This document shows, piece after piece, positions 12,555-25,941 of a stretch of 64,000 bases of DNA. The DNA is from Lonicera japonica (lineage: Eukaryota; Streptophyta; Magnoliopsida; Dipsacales; Caprifoliaceae). The position numbers and the translations under genes were made by a program. The first letter of the stretch is position 1; each line of letters starts with the position of its first letter. The notes below the pieces were generated by a model, which was not told where the DNA came from, did not search any database, and saw only the letters and a list, made by a program, of their open reading frames with translations. The stretch spans positions 47,243,356 through 47,307,355 of the forward strand of contig CM038466.1 in the NCBI GenBank assembly GCA_021464415.1, given 5' to 3'.

Positions 12555-12990
12555 CATCAAATGCCGGCCTTTAATGTCAATTGTGATGGGGCTTTCTGCC
12601 CAAAGTCAAAAGGCGCTGCAATTGGGTTACTCTTAGAAATCCAAAGGGAATTCTTGTCCACGATTTGGGGAAGAAAGTGTGTTCTTCCTCAACTCATGTC
12701 AGAGTCCCTAGCCATCAGTGATGCTTGTGGTAATTGCTCAAAAATTTGAAGGCTACTTTCAGTGCGGGGAAAGTGACGGTAAGGAAGAATTGATCTTTGT
12801 TCCAACAAGAAAGATCCTCCCTCGGATATTGTATGTACCATTGCTGATATCAGGTGTTTGGCATCTGAAGCAGTGTTCTAGAATGCGGCCTGTGCGTCTG
12901 CCTAGGCAATGGGCAGTACCTGGATGTGGCTATTAGTGCGTAGGCGTCAAAAAAATTGGCCCACCCTTATGCAGAAAAGCTCGTCCCTGT
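12555..12990 (+). pseudogene. RNase H-like (RVT_3) fragment of a non-LTR element
   Basis: The frame beginning near 12560 reads FNVNCDGAF, the start of the plant RNase H-like domain (first catalytic Asp in NCDGA), followed by KGAAIGLLL and, across frame shifts, LGRK, MSESLAISDAC (the conserved ES.A...A helix) and a distal piece of the GNGVAHWLA type near 12905. Several single-base shifts break the frame. Such domains end L1-type LINE ORF2 proteins and also occur as orphan fragments in plant genomes. No intact protein can be made. Confidence 0.7.
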
Positions 12991-13530
12991 AATCACTCCA
13001 GGCCGCAAAGAATTTTGGTTGATTAGGAGTCTTCTTTTAAGAAAAAGACTCGGTTGAAAAACGATATCTTTGGCTTGCCCATTTGTCTTTAAAAATTTTA
13101 ACCGATGTTTCACAAATCACAATGCAGTTGTACGAAGGATCTTTTTAAAATCAAAACCAAAACCAAAACCAAACCCAAACCAAATCAAATTGTTCCTTTT
13201 CTTGTTGCACAAACCCTAGCGGTAGCGGTAACAATACCATTGAAGAAGAGAAATGGCTGGTCTTCTTTCCTCGTGTTCTGAAGCGTCCGGGTTTCAATTT
13301 ATTTTCCTCGGTTCACTATTTTTTTTTCTTTCAGCTATGTAGTTTGAAGTATGGTGTTACTTTGTGTTGTTTTGATTTTATGTTTCTTTCTTCCTTTTTC
13401 TTATGCTAGTAGAATTTAACTTGAAGGTGGTACTATACTATTTGTGATTCTTCAATTGTGTAGATTATTAATGTATAATCTATACATGAGTCTCGTTATT
13501 GTACGGACGGTCTGTGCCTGATTCTGGTCG
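12991..13530 (+). other. Possible orphan first exon with telo-box; otherwise nothing
   Basis: AAACCCTAGC (about 13209) is a telo-box-like motif common near the starts of plant translation-related genes. It is followed about 40 bp later by gagaaATGGCTGG (ATG at 13253) and a short frame MAGLLSSCSEASGF that stops soon after. No downstream exon could be linked. It may be a gene relict or chance. Confidence 0.25.
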
Positions 13531-13554
13531 TATATATATATATATATATATATA
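13531..13554. repeat. (TA)12 microsatellite
   Basis: Twelve uninterrupted TA units. Confidence 0.95.
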
Positions 13555-16500
13555 AAACAATATTCGCTTAACTGCCTTAGATTTGCCTAGTGCCTTCTAG
13601 AACATTGGATTGTAGTTTGTGTTTATTTTGTTCGTAGAAAATTTAATTCTGCGGCGCATTGTCTCGCAAATCTTACTTTGAAAAGTGGCTTTCTTAATCC
13701 TTAGGTGTTTCTGTTTTGCCTTCAAGCCTGTTTTTGTTCAAAACAAATGTAAATGATCACTTCTCAACCAATTTAGATTAAAGAGTTTCTTATAACTTGT
13801 AATGCAACTTTCTATATATAATTGATAGTATTTTAAGACAGTGTATTTGATTAACACCGTAAATGAAAATTTTGTAATTTACTTTTACATTGTTTTTATA
13901 TTTTGATGCAAACTAACTAACTTCTTCGCGTGGGAGCTGCATCCCACATCCTGATCCTTCTAGCCCAGCGGATATTGTTTTTACATTTTGATACAAACTA
14001 ACTGGAAACCAAAAAAATAGTGTGTTTGATTTAATTATACCAATCGAACAATTCAAAAGCTTTCATTTATATGGAAAGCTTTTTACGCTGAAAACAACTC
14101 TAATGTGGTGAACTTTGAACATATGGATAAACCTAAATGTGTAGAAAAACAAGATCATTTATCATTTCAATTTGTACATCTTTACAAAAACATCCATTGT
14201 CATTAAACTTCACAAAGAAAAGGTGCAGATTAATAATTATTTGCACATAGTTTAAGGGATGATATTTTCATTGACTATTTAGTTTTTAGTTTGATCTAAC
14301 AACCATATTCCAAATTAAATTTCTAACTATTTCGAGTGGTTAGTAATTAGCAACTCCAGATTGTGAAAGGTTGCCATGTCAGTATCTCTTAGTTTTTGTT
14401 GAACTGGTTGGCTGAAGATTCGGAAAACCAAAGAATTCAAAATTTATAAATGTGCATATGGTTTAAAAGAAAATTTTAGGGTCGATTTAATTAAAATAAA
14501 AAAATAGTTGAAAAATAAATTGAAATAAGATATGGGTAAATACAGGAGCAGAGGGAACATGGGCACAGTGACTTGGGTTTGGAAATTTTTTATAGTAGGT
14601 ATGCTATTTTAATATTTCTATAGGGAGTTTTATGTGAAATTCAAAACTATGAAGTTCGTTTTTGTAAAAATTTTCAAACTTTGGAGTCTGATTTGTATTT
14701 GGTATTTAGAGAAAGATTGATTTCACTTTTGACCTCATTGATTTCACTTTTGACCTCATATAAGATGATTTCTATTGATTGATCAATTTAACAATTATAC
14801 AAATAATTAAATGTTTAGAGTAATATCTATTTTTAAATTGAAAGATCACTTTGACCCAAATTCTATTTTTGAAAGATATCTTATATATCTTCTTTCATTT
14901 TACTTGCTCTTTTAAATAAATAAAAGAAAGTTTCCGGTCTCTTCCTCCTAACTACAAACAACAAGATTCCCCCAAACCCTTTAGAGAAAATGCATGAAAT
15001 GTATGTATTAACATGTGCGTATTTGTCGGGATATTTTTTCTTAACATTGAGAAAGTTACAATAAAAAATATTGAAAATGAAGATGTCTTTCAATATGTTT
15101 AAGATATGAAACCTTAAGAGTCAAAACTTTTCATAACTTGTGTTGTTTATTTTTTTGTACATCTCATATACAATTTCTCAGTTACTCTTCCTTATAATTT
15201 AAAAAATTATTTAATGTTATTCAAGCCTCCACTAACTTTAAATACTGCCTTCGCTTGTGGTTATACTCAATGTTTTCTATGCAATTTTTTTTTTCATTCA
15301 CCATCCAATTTTTTCTTATTCCATATCAAACTAAAAAAATTAGAAAACATTTTATCACATTATGCATCTCATGAAAATTATTGTTTATTTTTTCACTAAT
15401 TTTCAAATTTTCTTTATCAAATGAACAAATTAGTACTAAGTGCAGGAAAGAAATTTCTAAAGTTTGTCACCTTTCATTGATATCCCTAATTTGATTGATG
15501 GTCAACACATCTGTAGTAATTGAGTTTCATGTTTTTAGGTGGCATTTGTTCCTTGAAATTTTAATGTTGAATCTGAAAGTCAAAGATTCAATCTGAAATT
15601 GGAAACTGAATTTCGAAAACTTGTTTATTTTCTTTCCGGATGTCACATCCGAATAAGTGTTGTTTGAATATATTACACTTGAATGCTAAATAAATGTTAT
15701 TTAGACAATTCTACCATTTTTTATTAATCAAGGCAAAGTCTCATTGTAATAAAAGGTGTTCAGATTTAGGGGTGTTTGCTTTCACCTTTTAAGTCTAAAT
15801 GGGCTCCATTTAGAATAAGAGGTGATAAAATGTCTTTGTTTGGTTAATTTTTCAAGAGCTTACTTTTGGATTTAAATCATTCAAAGGTAAAATTACCTCT
15901 GAATTTGAACAGTAAACACATAATCATTGTTTATTACTAGCTTACCCCATACCTAACTCTATCGGTTATATCTTAAAAGACAAAAGAAGGGCAAAATGGT
16001 CAAAATAATATGTTTATTGTTTATTCAGATATTGCATTCATATATAACAAAAATATTTTTTTTTTTAGAATTAGGGGCTGTTTATTTTTTAATACTGAAA
16101 CTAAATTTTGTATACTTAATGTTGAACGAAACATATGAAAATGTGTTTACTTATATTTGATTATGAATGCTAAACGTCTTCTTTATAATTTTACCATTAT
16201 TATTCTGACATGCATCAATGCCTAATGAATAAAAAGAACATAAGGCACCCTTGAATAAAATTTCAATAAAATGAAATTTAGAATTCATTACAAGCTTTAC
16301 CTTTTAGTGCTGAATTTTAATTCAATTCACCATTAAGAGATAAGCTAAACAAACACCAATTCTATCTTTTAATGGTAACTAGGTTTCATATTTATGATTC
16401 AAAATTTAGATTCAGGAAATAAAATATATGTGGGAATCAAAGGGCAAAAACCTCTTTATTATTCAGAGGACAAATCAAACAATATTTACTACTATATAAA

Positions 16501-16695
16501 GTCATGATCAATTTCAATCGCATTTAAGTTACATAAGACTTTTTGATTGTCTATTTTACTCATGTAGGACTTACTTTTTATATGTATATAAATAAAAAAA
16601 ATATCTACTATAATATAAGGTAAAAAATACCCACAATTGGCAAGTTAGTAGCAAGTAAAATAATACAGATGTTATTTGCACACCATTTTTTATTT
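13555..16695. other. AT-rich intergenic DNA
   Basis: No gene is seen. It holds a 21-bp perfect tandem duplication at 14716-14757 (attgatttcacttttgac...). Two stretches (about 15535-15960 and 16070-16355) begin with ggtg/ggctgttt and end in aaacaaacacc-like words, the style of hAT-type MITE ends. I could not define exact ends or target duplications. Confidence 0.4.
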
Positions 16696-18686
16696 AGAAA
16701 ATAATTATAAAGGACATTTATGGGTTTGTCCTTAGCATAAAGGACCATCTTTTTAGAGATTTAGTTTAAAGGACAACTGTTGTAATAAAGGACAATATTT
16801 TTTAACCAAGGACAAAATAATTTTTATTTTGTTATTTCAATTAATTAAGTTGAATTCCAATACTACCCTTTTTATAGATAAATACAAGAAAATAAATATA
16901 CTATTAAATTCAAAATTAAATCAATGAAAATAAATTCAAACCAATTCAAATACATATCACAAGAAATTCAAAAAAGAAAATAATGTAAAATATATTAAGA
17001 AATTCAAACCAATTCAAACACGAACATTTTACCATTATAATTTCAGACATATTGTATTAGTTATTTTAGTAAGGCATATTAAACATTACCATTTTAAATA
17101 TATTGTTCTTTTTATCAGTTAAAACACTACCATTTCAGACATATCAAGATGTATCTTTTTCAATTTTCTGTTAGACATATTAAATTATACCTTTTCAAAT
17201 TTTTGCGAGACATATCATGATGGTAGGTTGTTCCTTACCGATTATTAAGGAATTTTTATAATTCATTTTAGTTAGATATATTATTTTTCGCCATCGAATA
17301 TGTGAATAGATATATCAGGAGCTTCTTTTTAAAGACATAAGTTGTACTGTGCTTGTGTTCCCAATTATTTATGTTCAAGGTAATTATTGTCGTAGGATAT
17401 CGTAATACCCCGTATTTTAATATTGATAAAAACTATATTATATATATGAGTGTAATTGAATAATTTTGCATATACAGATGCACATCCACACGGACAATGG
17501 AGGTGGAAGCTTGTATGGTGTGTAGGATTCAATTATTTATTATAGCCTCCATGTAGCCAAAATTTAGTTTAGATGGGGCCCACTTAGTATATGTGTTGTG
17601 CATTTCATAACATATATTTGAGTAAATGATTGGGTTGGTTTTTTGCATACATGTTTTTATAGCATATTTGGATATGGGCTTAGTTAACTCCTTTGGGTTT
17701 TTATTGGGCCATTGTTCTTAGACCTGTTTTTCATACCCTTTGTCCATGCCCATTGCTCAATTCACTCCTTTAGATATGGCATCTCTAAGATTTTGATGTG
17801 TTTTCCATATCCAGGCCCACTATTTGTTACCCACCCCATGTAATCTTCTAAGTAAAAATCTTTCCTATATATACACTAGTATCCTCAATTTTTAGATCTA
17901 AGTATTGCTTTGAGTTCTTTTTTGTATCCATCCCCAAAATCGTATCTTGATCGTAAAACCGGCCTTTATGCAGCCCTTCTCCCTCGTCAGCATAAATCAT
18001 CACCATTAGTATCATTCATTATTCTTTTGCACTCTCTACTTTTGATCCAACCTCCTTGATCGTTTGTGATCATATTGCTCCCCACCAATTCGTTTATTTT
18101 TTTTATTTTTATTTTTTTGTTTATAAGGTTATATTCTGTGTGTATCCTTCAATTTTTTAGCCACCTATGATCATTGCCCTTCAAACAATGTACTATTTTC
18201 TTGCAGATAATAGTTATGTCACGATAATTAAATAGATGTTGAATACGCACGTATTTCAATGATTTTTGTCAATTTGTTATTCATGTCAATATATCCTCAC
18301 ACCCATTTTACGATGTTAATTACACACATTTTTTCTAGATGTTTATCAAAGTTTATTTTGTGTTTAGACATATTTGGAGTTCCATTTGATTGTTGGTAAG
18401 TTTAAAAAAATTTGTTATCTTGTTCTTGAATTTTGGATAGGAAGCTTTAGATTTAAAAGTTTTGAATTCGGTTGTTATTTGTTAAGTTTTTATCCATATA
18501 TTTATTTCATTTTTTCAATTTACTTTTGCATTATTTTTAAAAGGGGTAATTATGGAAACTATAATTAATTTAATTGTTTATTATTTTGTCCTTGATCCAA
18601 AATTTGTCGTTTGAACAAAGGCAAACAAAAGTGTGTCCTCCTTTAGAAAGAAAATATGAAATTTGTCCTTCATAAAAGAAACCTCC
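16696..18686. mobile_element. DNA element with long inverted repeats, flanked by TTTTTATTT
   Basis: Imperfect inverted repeats of about 150 bp lie at about 16700-16875 and 18540-18686. Each, read inward, shows several AAGGACA words, then AAGGACAAAATAA, a TTAATTAA-type AT stretch, and TACCCYTTTT. The 9-bp word TTTTTATTT flanks both sides (16687-16695 and 18687-18695). Long TIRs plus a 9-bp direct repeat suggest a Mutator-like non-autonomous element. The flanking word is AT-rich and could be chance. There is no transposase ORF. An LTR-like stretch (17402 onward) lies inside. Confidence 0.5.
17402..18010 (+). mobile_element. LTR-like fragment (start GTAATACCCCG)
   Basis: GTAATACCCCGTATTTTAA at 17402 matches the usual start of plant Ty3/gypsy LTRs (TGTAATACCCC...), as in the LTR at 30430. 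About 460 bp further on is a TATA-like CCTATATATACAC (17866-17878), as expected for a U3/R border. Neither an end nor a primer site was found, so this is a partial LTR, probably nested in the TIR element around it. Confidence 0.45.
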
Positions 18687-18699
18687 TTTTTATTTGGTT

Positions 18700-19138
18700 A
18701 TACTCTAATTTTTATTCGCTTGATAACAAAAGAATAAGTGAATGTTATCCGCTTCATAAAGATCGAGTATAAACTTGAAAATGTTTTACTCAGGCTCATA
18801 AATATCGAGTATGTAGGTTTATACTCGCTTGTTATCAGATAAATAATATACACTTATTCATTATTATGGGATAAATAAAAAATAGAGTATAATTAAATAT
18901 TTTTTAAAGCCCAAATAATGGCGGCCTAAAATAAGGTAGATGCTATTTACACTCCACAAAATATTTAATAATACTTCACTTTTCATTCGCAGGACGACAA
19001 ACAAGTAAAAGCTTCAATATCTTAGATACACTTACTCGCTTGTTATCGACCAAATAATAAATACTTACTCATCTATTATCAAATAAATAAAATATAAAAT
19101 AAAACTAAATATTCGATGGTTTGCAAATAGCAACCACC
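18700..19138. repeat. Diverged direct duplication of about 110-120 bp
   Basis: About 18810-18932 and 19034-19145 share ACTCGCTTGTTATC, then AAATAATA, CTTA.TCAT, a TAAATAAA tract, TAAATATT and finally CCTAAAATAA. The second copy's end supplied the target site of the MITE that follows. Confidence 0.6.
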
Positions 19139-19147
19139 TAAAATAAA

Positions 19148-19532
19148 GGGTAAAAAACACAAAACCCCCTCCAACTATCACTTTTTTGCACTAAACCCCC
19201 CCATCTTTTAAAAGTGACACTAACCCCCCTAAACTATTAGATGTTATCACTTAACCCCCGAAATTACATAAATGCCCTTGTAAATAAATGTCCTTTTATA
19301 AATTAGGGGGTAAAGTGTTAAGTTGTGATAGTTCAGGAGGGTTTAATGCCACAAAGTGATAGTTTGAGGTAGTTTAGTGTTTTTTACCCAACTTTGTACA
19401 AGAGCATTTATGTAATTTCGGGGGTTAAGTGATAACATCTAATAGTTTAGGAGGGTTTAGTGTCACTTTTAAAAAATTAGAGAATTTAGTACAAAAAAGT
19501 GATAGTTGAAAGGGGTTTAGTGTTTTTTACCC
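19148..19532. mobile_element. Foldback MITE, Mutator-like, perfect 9-bp TSD (family copy 1)
   Basis: The element starts GGGTAAAAAACAC and ends GTGTTTTTTACCC. The arms, each about 140 bp, are imperfect inverted repeats: for example TAGATGTTATCACTTAACCC on the left mirrors GGGTTAAGTGATAACATCTA on the right. The 9-bp word TAAAATAAA sits at 19139-19147 and again at 19533-19541, exactly abutting both ends. A 9-bp target duplication with long TIRs is the signature of Mutator-like elements. There is no coding capacity. A related copy lies at 38633-38997. The insertion is about 100 bp upstream of the PPR pseudogene start. Confidence 0.9.
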
Positions 19533-19637
19533 TAAAATAAACTCATGGGTTGCCATGGTGGCAAGTAAAACAAAACCCCCCAACAAAGAAGGGTTTTAGG
19601 CTTAGTAGACTCAGTGCAAGAAAATGGAAACTGAACT

Positions 19638-22001
19638 TTGATTCCTAATTTTCCTACTCGACTTTTGCCTTTGCTTTTTCTGATGGCAACTGTGAGTACA
19701 GGATTGCTTCCTTCTAATCATATTCTTCTTCCAGACAATTCCTTCACTAAATTACTTCCAACCCACAAATCCCCCACTTTTCCTTCAAAATTCAACTTTG
19801 AAACTTCACCGTCTAGAAGGAACCATGGCTTCAAACCCTCCTCAGTTTTGTCGACCCAAATAAACCCATCTGCCCAATTAGTTCCAATACCTGAAAATGC
19901 AAAAGATTATACTAATCAAGTCCCTAGAATGTTAAACATGGTTGATGATTGGCTTTCTTTGTTATATTTTTTTGACAAAACCCGGAATTTTCCTTATGAT
20001 TGCAAACAGATTCATGCTTACTTTACGAAATTGGGTAAAATGGGGTCAGATAATTTTGTTAGGAATAAGATTGCAATGTTCTACTTGAAGAGACAAGGGC
20101 TTTTGGATGATGCAAGGAAGTTGTTTGACGAAATGCCTGACAGAACGCTGCCTTTGTGTGCTGCTTTGATTGGGTCGTATTCGAAGTCTGAGAAATGGGA
20201 GGAGCTTTTTGAGGTGTTGGGGTTGATGCTTGATGATGGGATGCTACCTGACAAGTGTATTGTACCGACGATTCTCAAAGCTTGCTCAGCGGTTAAGTTA
20301 TTGAGGAGTGGTAAGATGGCTCATGGGCATGTTGTGAGGAAAGAGCTGGCCGCAGATACTTTTTTTGGGAATGCTCTGATTGATTTGTATGCGAATCGTG
20401 GGGATTTGAGATATTCGCGAAGTGGTGTTGATGATTAGAGGGATGTGGTTTCTTGGACTACCCTTGTTTCGGCTTACATGGGTGCTGGCCTTTTAGAAGA
20501 GGCAGAACATGTTTTTGATTCAATGCAATTGAACGGAGTGAAGCCTGATGTGATATCTTGGAATGCACTTGTATCTGGTTTTGCACAGAATGGAGAGATT
20601 CACTTCGCTATCTTTGGAAGAGATGCAAGAGAAAGGGTTGAAGCCGAGGGTTACTTCTTGGAATGGAATTATTTCGGGTTGTGTTGATAATGGATATTTT
20701 GAAGATGCTTTGGATGTGTTTAGTGAGATGCTAAGATTTCCTCATAATCCCAATGTTGTGACAATAGTGAGCATCCTACCTGCTTGTGCAGGCTTGAAAG
20801 CTTTAAAACTAGGCAAAACAATTCATGGTTATGCTATCAAAAGTGATCTTTAAAGAAACATTTGTGTGGATGGATCATTGGTTGATATGTATTCCAAATG
20901 TGGCAGAAATGATTATGCGGAGAAAGTTTTTCATCGAGATAGAAACCAAGAACGCTGCTGTGTGGAACGAGATCATTGCAGCTTGTGTAAACACAGGGGA
21001 AATGGAGGCTGCATTGGGACTTCTTAAATCTATGCAAAATGATGGCTTAAAACCTGAGAAGTTTACCTATAACACACTGCTTGCCGGGGATGCAAGAAAT
21101 GGGAAAAGGAATGAGGCTTATGCACTACTATCTGATATGACACGGATGGATGTGAAGCTAAATATTGTTTCTTTTAATGTTCTAATATCTGGTTTTCAAC
21201 AATCTGGGCTTAGTCATGAAGCTCTAAAGTTGTTCCGAATCATGTAATTACCGTCCAACAATGGCTTTATTGATGAAAAACGTTTTGTGTTAGCAAAACC
21301 AAATACTATCACAAATACTGGCGCACTTGCAGCTTGTGCTGATCTAAATTTATTGTGTCAAGGGAAGGAAATACATGCATATGTTCTGAAGAATGATTTT
21401 TAGCCTAACATATTTGTATTGAGTGCGTTGGTTGATATGTATGCAAAATGCCATGACATTGGTTCAGCAATTAAGATATGTTGGAAAATTGAGGACAATA
21501 ACACAGTTGCTTGGAATTTGGTAATTGCTGGCCATATTTACAATTCGCAGCCTGAAGAAGCCCTTAAACTGTTTCATAAAATGCCTAGTGAAGGGGCTGA
21601 ACCGAGTTCAATAACCAGGATGACACTTCTCCTAGCTTGTGGTGAAATGGGAGCTCTATCTGTGGGGGAGACAGCTACATAGCTATGTGGTAAAGCACAA
21701 TCTTGATGAACTACGCAATAAACTTTTATCAGCGGTTATAGACATGTACGCTAAATTTAATTGCATTTTGGATGCTAAATTGGTATTTGACTTTATAGTT
21801 AACAAAGATTTAGGCATGTGGAATTCAACGATCTCTGCCTATTCAGTTAATGGGATGGCCGAGAATGCTACTGCCTTGTTTCAACAAATGGAAATGTTAG
21901 GAATTGTGCCGGATAATAAAACCTTTGTTGCACTTCTCACGGCTTGTAACCCTGATGGTTTGGTAGATGAAGGGTGGAAATATGTTAACCCACATGATGT
22001 G
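19638..22001 (+). pseudogene. PPR protein gene (PLS class, E-type), broken
   Basis: The open start at 19638 gives a probable organelle-targeting N-terminus (Ser/Thr/Pro/Leu-rich, few acids), then KQIHAYFTKLG near residue 120 and a long run of pentatricopeptide repeats of mixed lengths, e.g. DDARKLFDEMPDR, VVSWTTLVSAYMGAG, GVKPDVISWNALVSGFAQNG, ALVDMYAKC and VIDMYAKF. The GKxIHGYAIK and LVDMYSKC words are typical of PLS-class RNA-binding proteins acting in plastids or mitochondria in RNA editing or processing. It is disabled by in-frame stops at 20436 (TAG), 20851 (TAA), 21245 (TAA) and 21401 (TAG) and by frameshifts near 20600, 20925 and 21655. The match stops after GLVDEGWKYV at about 22000, where inserted DNA begins; the continuation is at 25942. 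The gene is intronless, as is usual for the family. Which orthologue it was I cannot tell. Confidence 0.93.
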
Positions 22002-25000
22002 CGGGCTTTTTAAAAAAAAACATGCGTGCAATATTTTATAATTTTATTTTCTAAAAACTCACATATTTTGGCTAGAATAACTTAATGGTGTTTAGAAAGT
22101 TGACTGAAGTTCCAAATATATATTGACAAATAGAACAAATAATAAATTGGAAAAAATAGGAAAAAAATTTATAACTACAGGTTAAGATTGGCACCTTAGA
22201 AGGGATGAAGAAAATGTGAACATGCATATAAGAAGGTAACGGAATGAACTTTAATATCGAGAATAATATATCATAACCATTTGAAACTCGATCATACAAA
22301 TCATTTATGGTACTACATTACTAAAATATCTTTAGGAAAAAAATGTACAACTGCAGACTTCATTATAAGCGACATTAGAATTTAATAGAGAGTATCATGC
22401 AAATCAAACTTGTTCAATATTTTCCATACTCTGTACCATTTTTTACAAATTGCGCTCCTCTTCCAATCCGTGGTTCAAAAAAGATAAAAACGCGTAATGT
22501 TGTAAGATATGAAACAACACTACAAAAATAGAATCTATATTATAACATAAATTTTATTTCAACCCCAACTTATCGTACGTGCATACTACATACTTTAATT
22601 TGTAACGTATGTTCGATAAATTACCTCATTTAACTAATAGAACTTAGGGGAATCGTGGGCATAATTATCAATAGATGGTAAAAAGCCCATACAATACTTA
22701 GTATAGCGAACCTATTAAGCATTGTGAATTTCCAAATTAAACTAAAAAGGCCACCGTTACAGTTGATACTAAGGTAGATTTGTATTGACCATGAAGCCAT
22801 GATTAAAAGGCTTAGTAAGACAAAACACAATCTGAACATTTTTTTCACTCTGACTTGTGTTCAAGGAACAAAATGCCAGTGGCATATCTAAATGTGGACA
22901 AATATGCATATTCATTTTCCCCCTCTTATATTAGTTCTCTTGATTAACATAAATTAAGAAGGAAAAAAAAAGAGGAAAAATTATCACACATAAAAATCTA
23001 TGTTAAACTTAAGTAGGATTGACCCCTGTTTGGGCATGATTGGTTTTGTATAATAATTTGTGTTCCTAGCAGTCTAACTGAAATGACGATAATAACACTT
23101 TCTTGAGATAGTCAGTTGTTTTTTGCTGTTATTTAGAATGTGCATGTTTCATCCTAAATCTACACTATATTTTACCTACAAAACCAAAATCAAGAGAACA
23201 TCAAGTAGATATGACACGGTGCGAAAAACTTTATTTCATTTGCACCATTTGTAGATCAACAACACATAAAATATGTTATCATTTTATTCGTATACCAAAG
23301 ATTTCCAACATATATAACACCATTTATAATTACATAAGTGATGCACCAAAGAATTGGTATAATTTATTATGTTAATTTATAATTTGAAGAGCATATATTT
23401 TTACTAATATTTATATATTTAATGGTTTTTCGGGTGTTAGAAAAGATTTGAAGAAGATAGAAAAAATAGAGAAATTAAAGCTTATAAAGACGCCTAAAAG
23501 TGCTCAATCTTTCAGACGTATAACTTTTTACTCGGAACTCCAAATAATGAGATTCTTGAGCCTAAATTGAAGAGAATTTCGAGAGCTACAACTTTGTAGT
23601 TCAGCACTTTTTCTAATTCATCCATCTCGAGGTCCGAAATTGCGACGCAAGATGCAGCAGCGTAAATGGGCGAAAATTCAAGTGTATTCAAATAAATGGG
23701 CCAAGCCCATTCACCAGCCACCAAATTTAATTGAAGAGCAGCCAGCAGCCAGCCCAATTGCATTTAATTAGTTAGCAGTCCACTAGCCTTACAAAGCCCA
23801 AAAAACCTATTATCTAAGTCTAAGCCCAAATCTATTTAAATTATCAAAAGCCCATTAACTAAACCTAATCCTAATTGAATGCGGAGATCATGCATGCTAC
23901 ATAAAATCAAGCAACAGCTGTGCACAATTGGAGGCAGCAGTGAACAGTGCCGTGGACCTCTCTTCTCCTCTCTTTTCTTTGTTTCTCTTTTCTTTTATTT
24001 TCTTTCTTTTGGTTTGAAGAATTGAGGATTGAAGATTTATATTTACTCTTTAATTTAATGTCAAGTAAGTTTTCTTTTAATTCTATTTGTTATTTAATTT
24101 TTATTATGCTAGCGTAAATTTGTGCTAGGGTTAGGATGAATATATTTAATTGATTTCATTGCACGTATTCATGCTAATTGACTATACCAATTTAATGCTT
24201 TAATATTAAACACAATTCTTCCTATTGGATGCCTATTTTAATTGATAAAAAATAAAGTTGGATTCTCATTATTTTTTGTTGGATTCACCTTATGATTTGT
24301 TAAGAGCGGATATAGGGTGTGTTTTGACGGATATAGTGAGTGTTTTGATTTTATACATTAGTTTGGCTGTGGAAGAATTACAATTGAATTTTATAAATTA
24401 CTTGAACTTGAATGATTTTATTTTCCGCATCTAATAGAGTCGAGAGACCAAATTAGTGCGAGATAAGAGTAGAGTTTATGCGCATGAATACTAAGGAGGA
24501 TGATATTAAATATATGACTCCAAAACCCTAGTCAATTAATTCATTAATTTTATTATCTTGCTTAGTAGTATTTAATTTAGTTCTATTAATTTAATTTACT
24601 TGCTCTACTTTACTTTATTTTAATTTGATTTATTTAATTAGTTTGATTCTCATCAATTATTCTTGGCTAGATTAGGGATTAGTGATAGATTAACAAGACA
24701 AAATTTAAAACATACTGTTTGAGTCTCTGTGGGATCGACCTCGCTTATACGCTATATTATAAATTGATTCGTGCGCTTGCGAGTATTAAAATTTATCACA
24801 ACAATAAGGTGATGCCATATAGTTACCAAGTACCCAATTTCACGTTAAGAAAGAGCATAGAGCGTATCAATAGCATATCATGGTTTAACACACACAATAA
24901 CATTGTATTTTTCTCTCTAATCAATAGTTAAAAACATGAAGTTGTCTTTCCAAGATTTTTATTATAGGACGCTTAATTTGAGAAGTCCTCTCTCAAAAAG

Positions 25001-25926
25001 ATTTTTGAGTAGTTCCGAAAGGAAAAAAATGAAACTTAATCCGAGATGGGTGGATTATTCTATTGCAATTTAAAAACTACAGCAAAAGGAAAAGGGGAAA
25101 CAAAGAAATTATAATTTGAAAATGTGTAATTCTATCTTTGCCAAGTTGCCCTATAAAGCCTGTTAGCTTGAATTTTATAATTCACTTGCGCTTTGTTATT
25201 CATAGACAAAAAAGTCAAATTATATAAAATGGAAAAAATTAGAAGAAAAATAGAAATATGTGAAAAACAATATTAGTAAGTCGACATGGATAAGAATAAT
25301 GGGGTCAACTGTCAATTGTGAGAGAAATTTTTGACATAGCTTTTTTTCTTTGATATTGCATAAATTACATCCTATTATGCCTATCAAATGTAAATTGCTG
25401 AGCAAGTGCATCATATAGAATCGAAGATATAGGCGACGCAGAAGAAGGGATGCCTAGGGTTTTTCAAAAATTATGACCTAGCCAAAAGGATAACACATAA
25501 AAATAAGAGAAATAGCATGAGAGACGCTTACTGATGAGAAACAGAAATTGCATCCCGTATTATTATCCTTCGTTCAGATTTGTTGTTGAATTGATGTGTA
25601 TCAACATCGATTTGATCAGTTCTGAAACATGGAAATTAGGAAATTGAAAATATTAATAGATATCTGAGTAACGAATTAGAGAATCCCTAAACTACAAAGC
25701 CAATAAAAAAGATGCCGAAAAACAACTTGGAGAGAAGTAATGTCTCAAAAACGGTTGAATAGAGGACGACCCCTACACAGACGCCACGAAAGTAAGATAG
25801 AGAAACCAACACCAGAAAACGGCTACTGCAATCTAAACCCTGCGGCGACGGGAAGAGCGTGAAATAAAATTGAGAAAAGGCCACGTGTCAATGCTACATA
25901 GAAAAAGGCCGTTTTAGTATTATACT
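22002..25926. mobile_element. Inserted DNA (about 3.9 kb) splitting the PPR gene
   Basis: PPR homology stops just before 22002 and resumes near 25930, with matching order and strand. The flanks are similar: acatgatgtg at 21992-22001 and atatgatttg at 25927-25936 (8 of 10 match), possibly a decayed target duplication or shared ancestral sequence. CGGGCTTTTT starts the insert and AAAAAGGCCG (25904-25913), its near inverse, lies close to the right end, suggesting short inverted termini. The insert holds an LTR (23435-24803). The rest (22014-23430 and 24810-25900) is AT-rich and shows no gene. Confidence 0.6.
23435..24803 (+). mobile_element. Solo LTR-like sequence of a Ty3/gypsy-type element
   Basis: It starts TGTTAGAAAAGATTTG and ends near TTTATCACAACA. 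The 3' part carries GTCTCTGTGGGATCGACCTC, then CTTATACGCTATATTA and GCTTGCGAGTATTAAAATT, words that I recognise from the 3' portion of many dicot gypsy LTRs. Upstream are tracts rich in 'agcccaa' typical of these LTRs. I find no matching 5-bp target duplication (tcggg / ataag) and no primer site after it, so the ends are approximate. Confidence 0.6.
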
Positions 25927-25941
25927 ATATGATTTGCCAAT

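Noticed and set aside
16070..16355. hAT-like MITE with ggctgttt...aaacaaacacc ends
   Set aside because: Ends match poorly and the flanking 8-mers do not agree, so I could not establish an element.
23430..24808. Target duplication around the LTR in the PPR insert
   Set aside because: The 5-mers next to the assumed ends (tcggg and ataag) do not match; ends or TSD have decayed.
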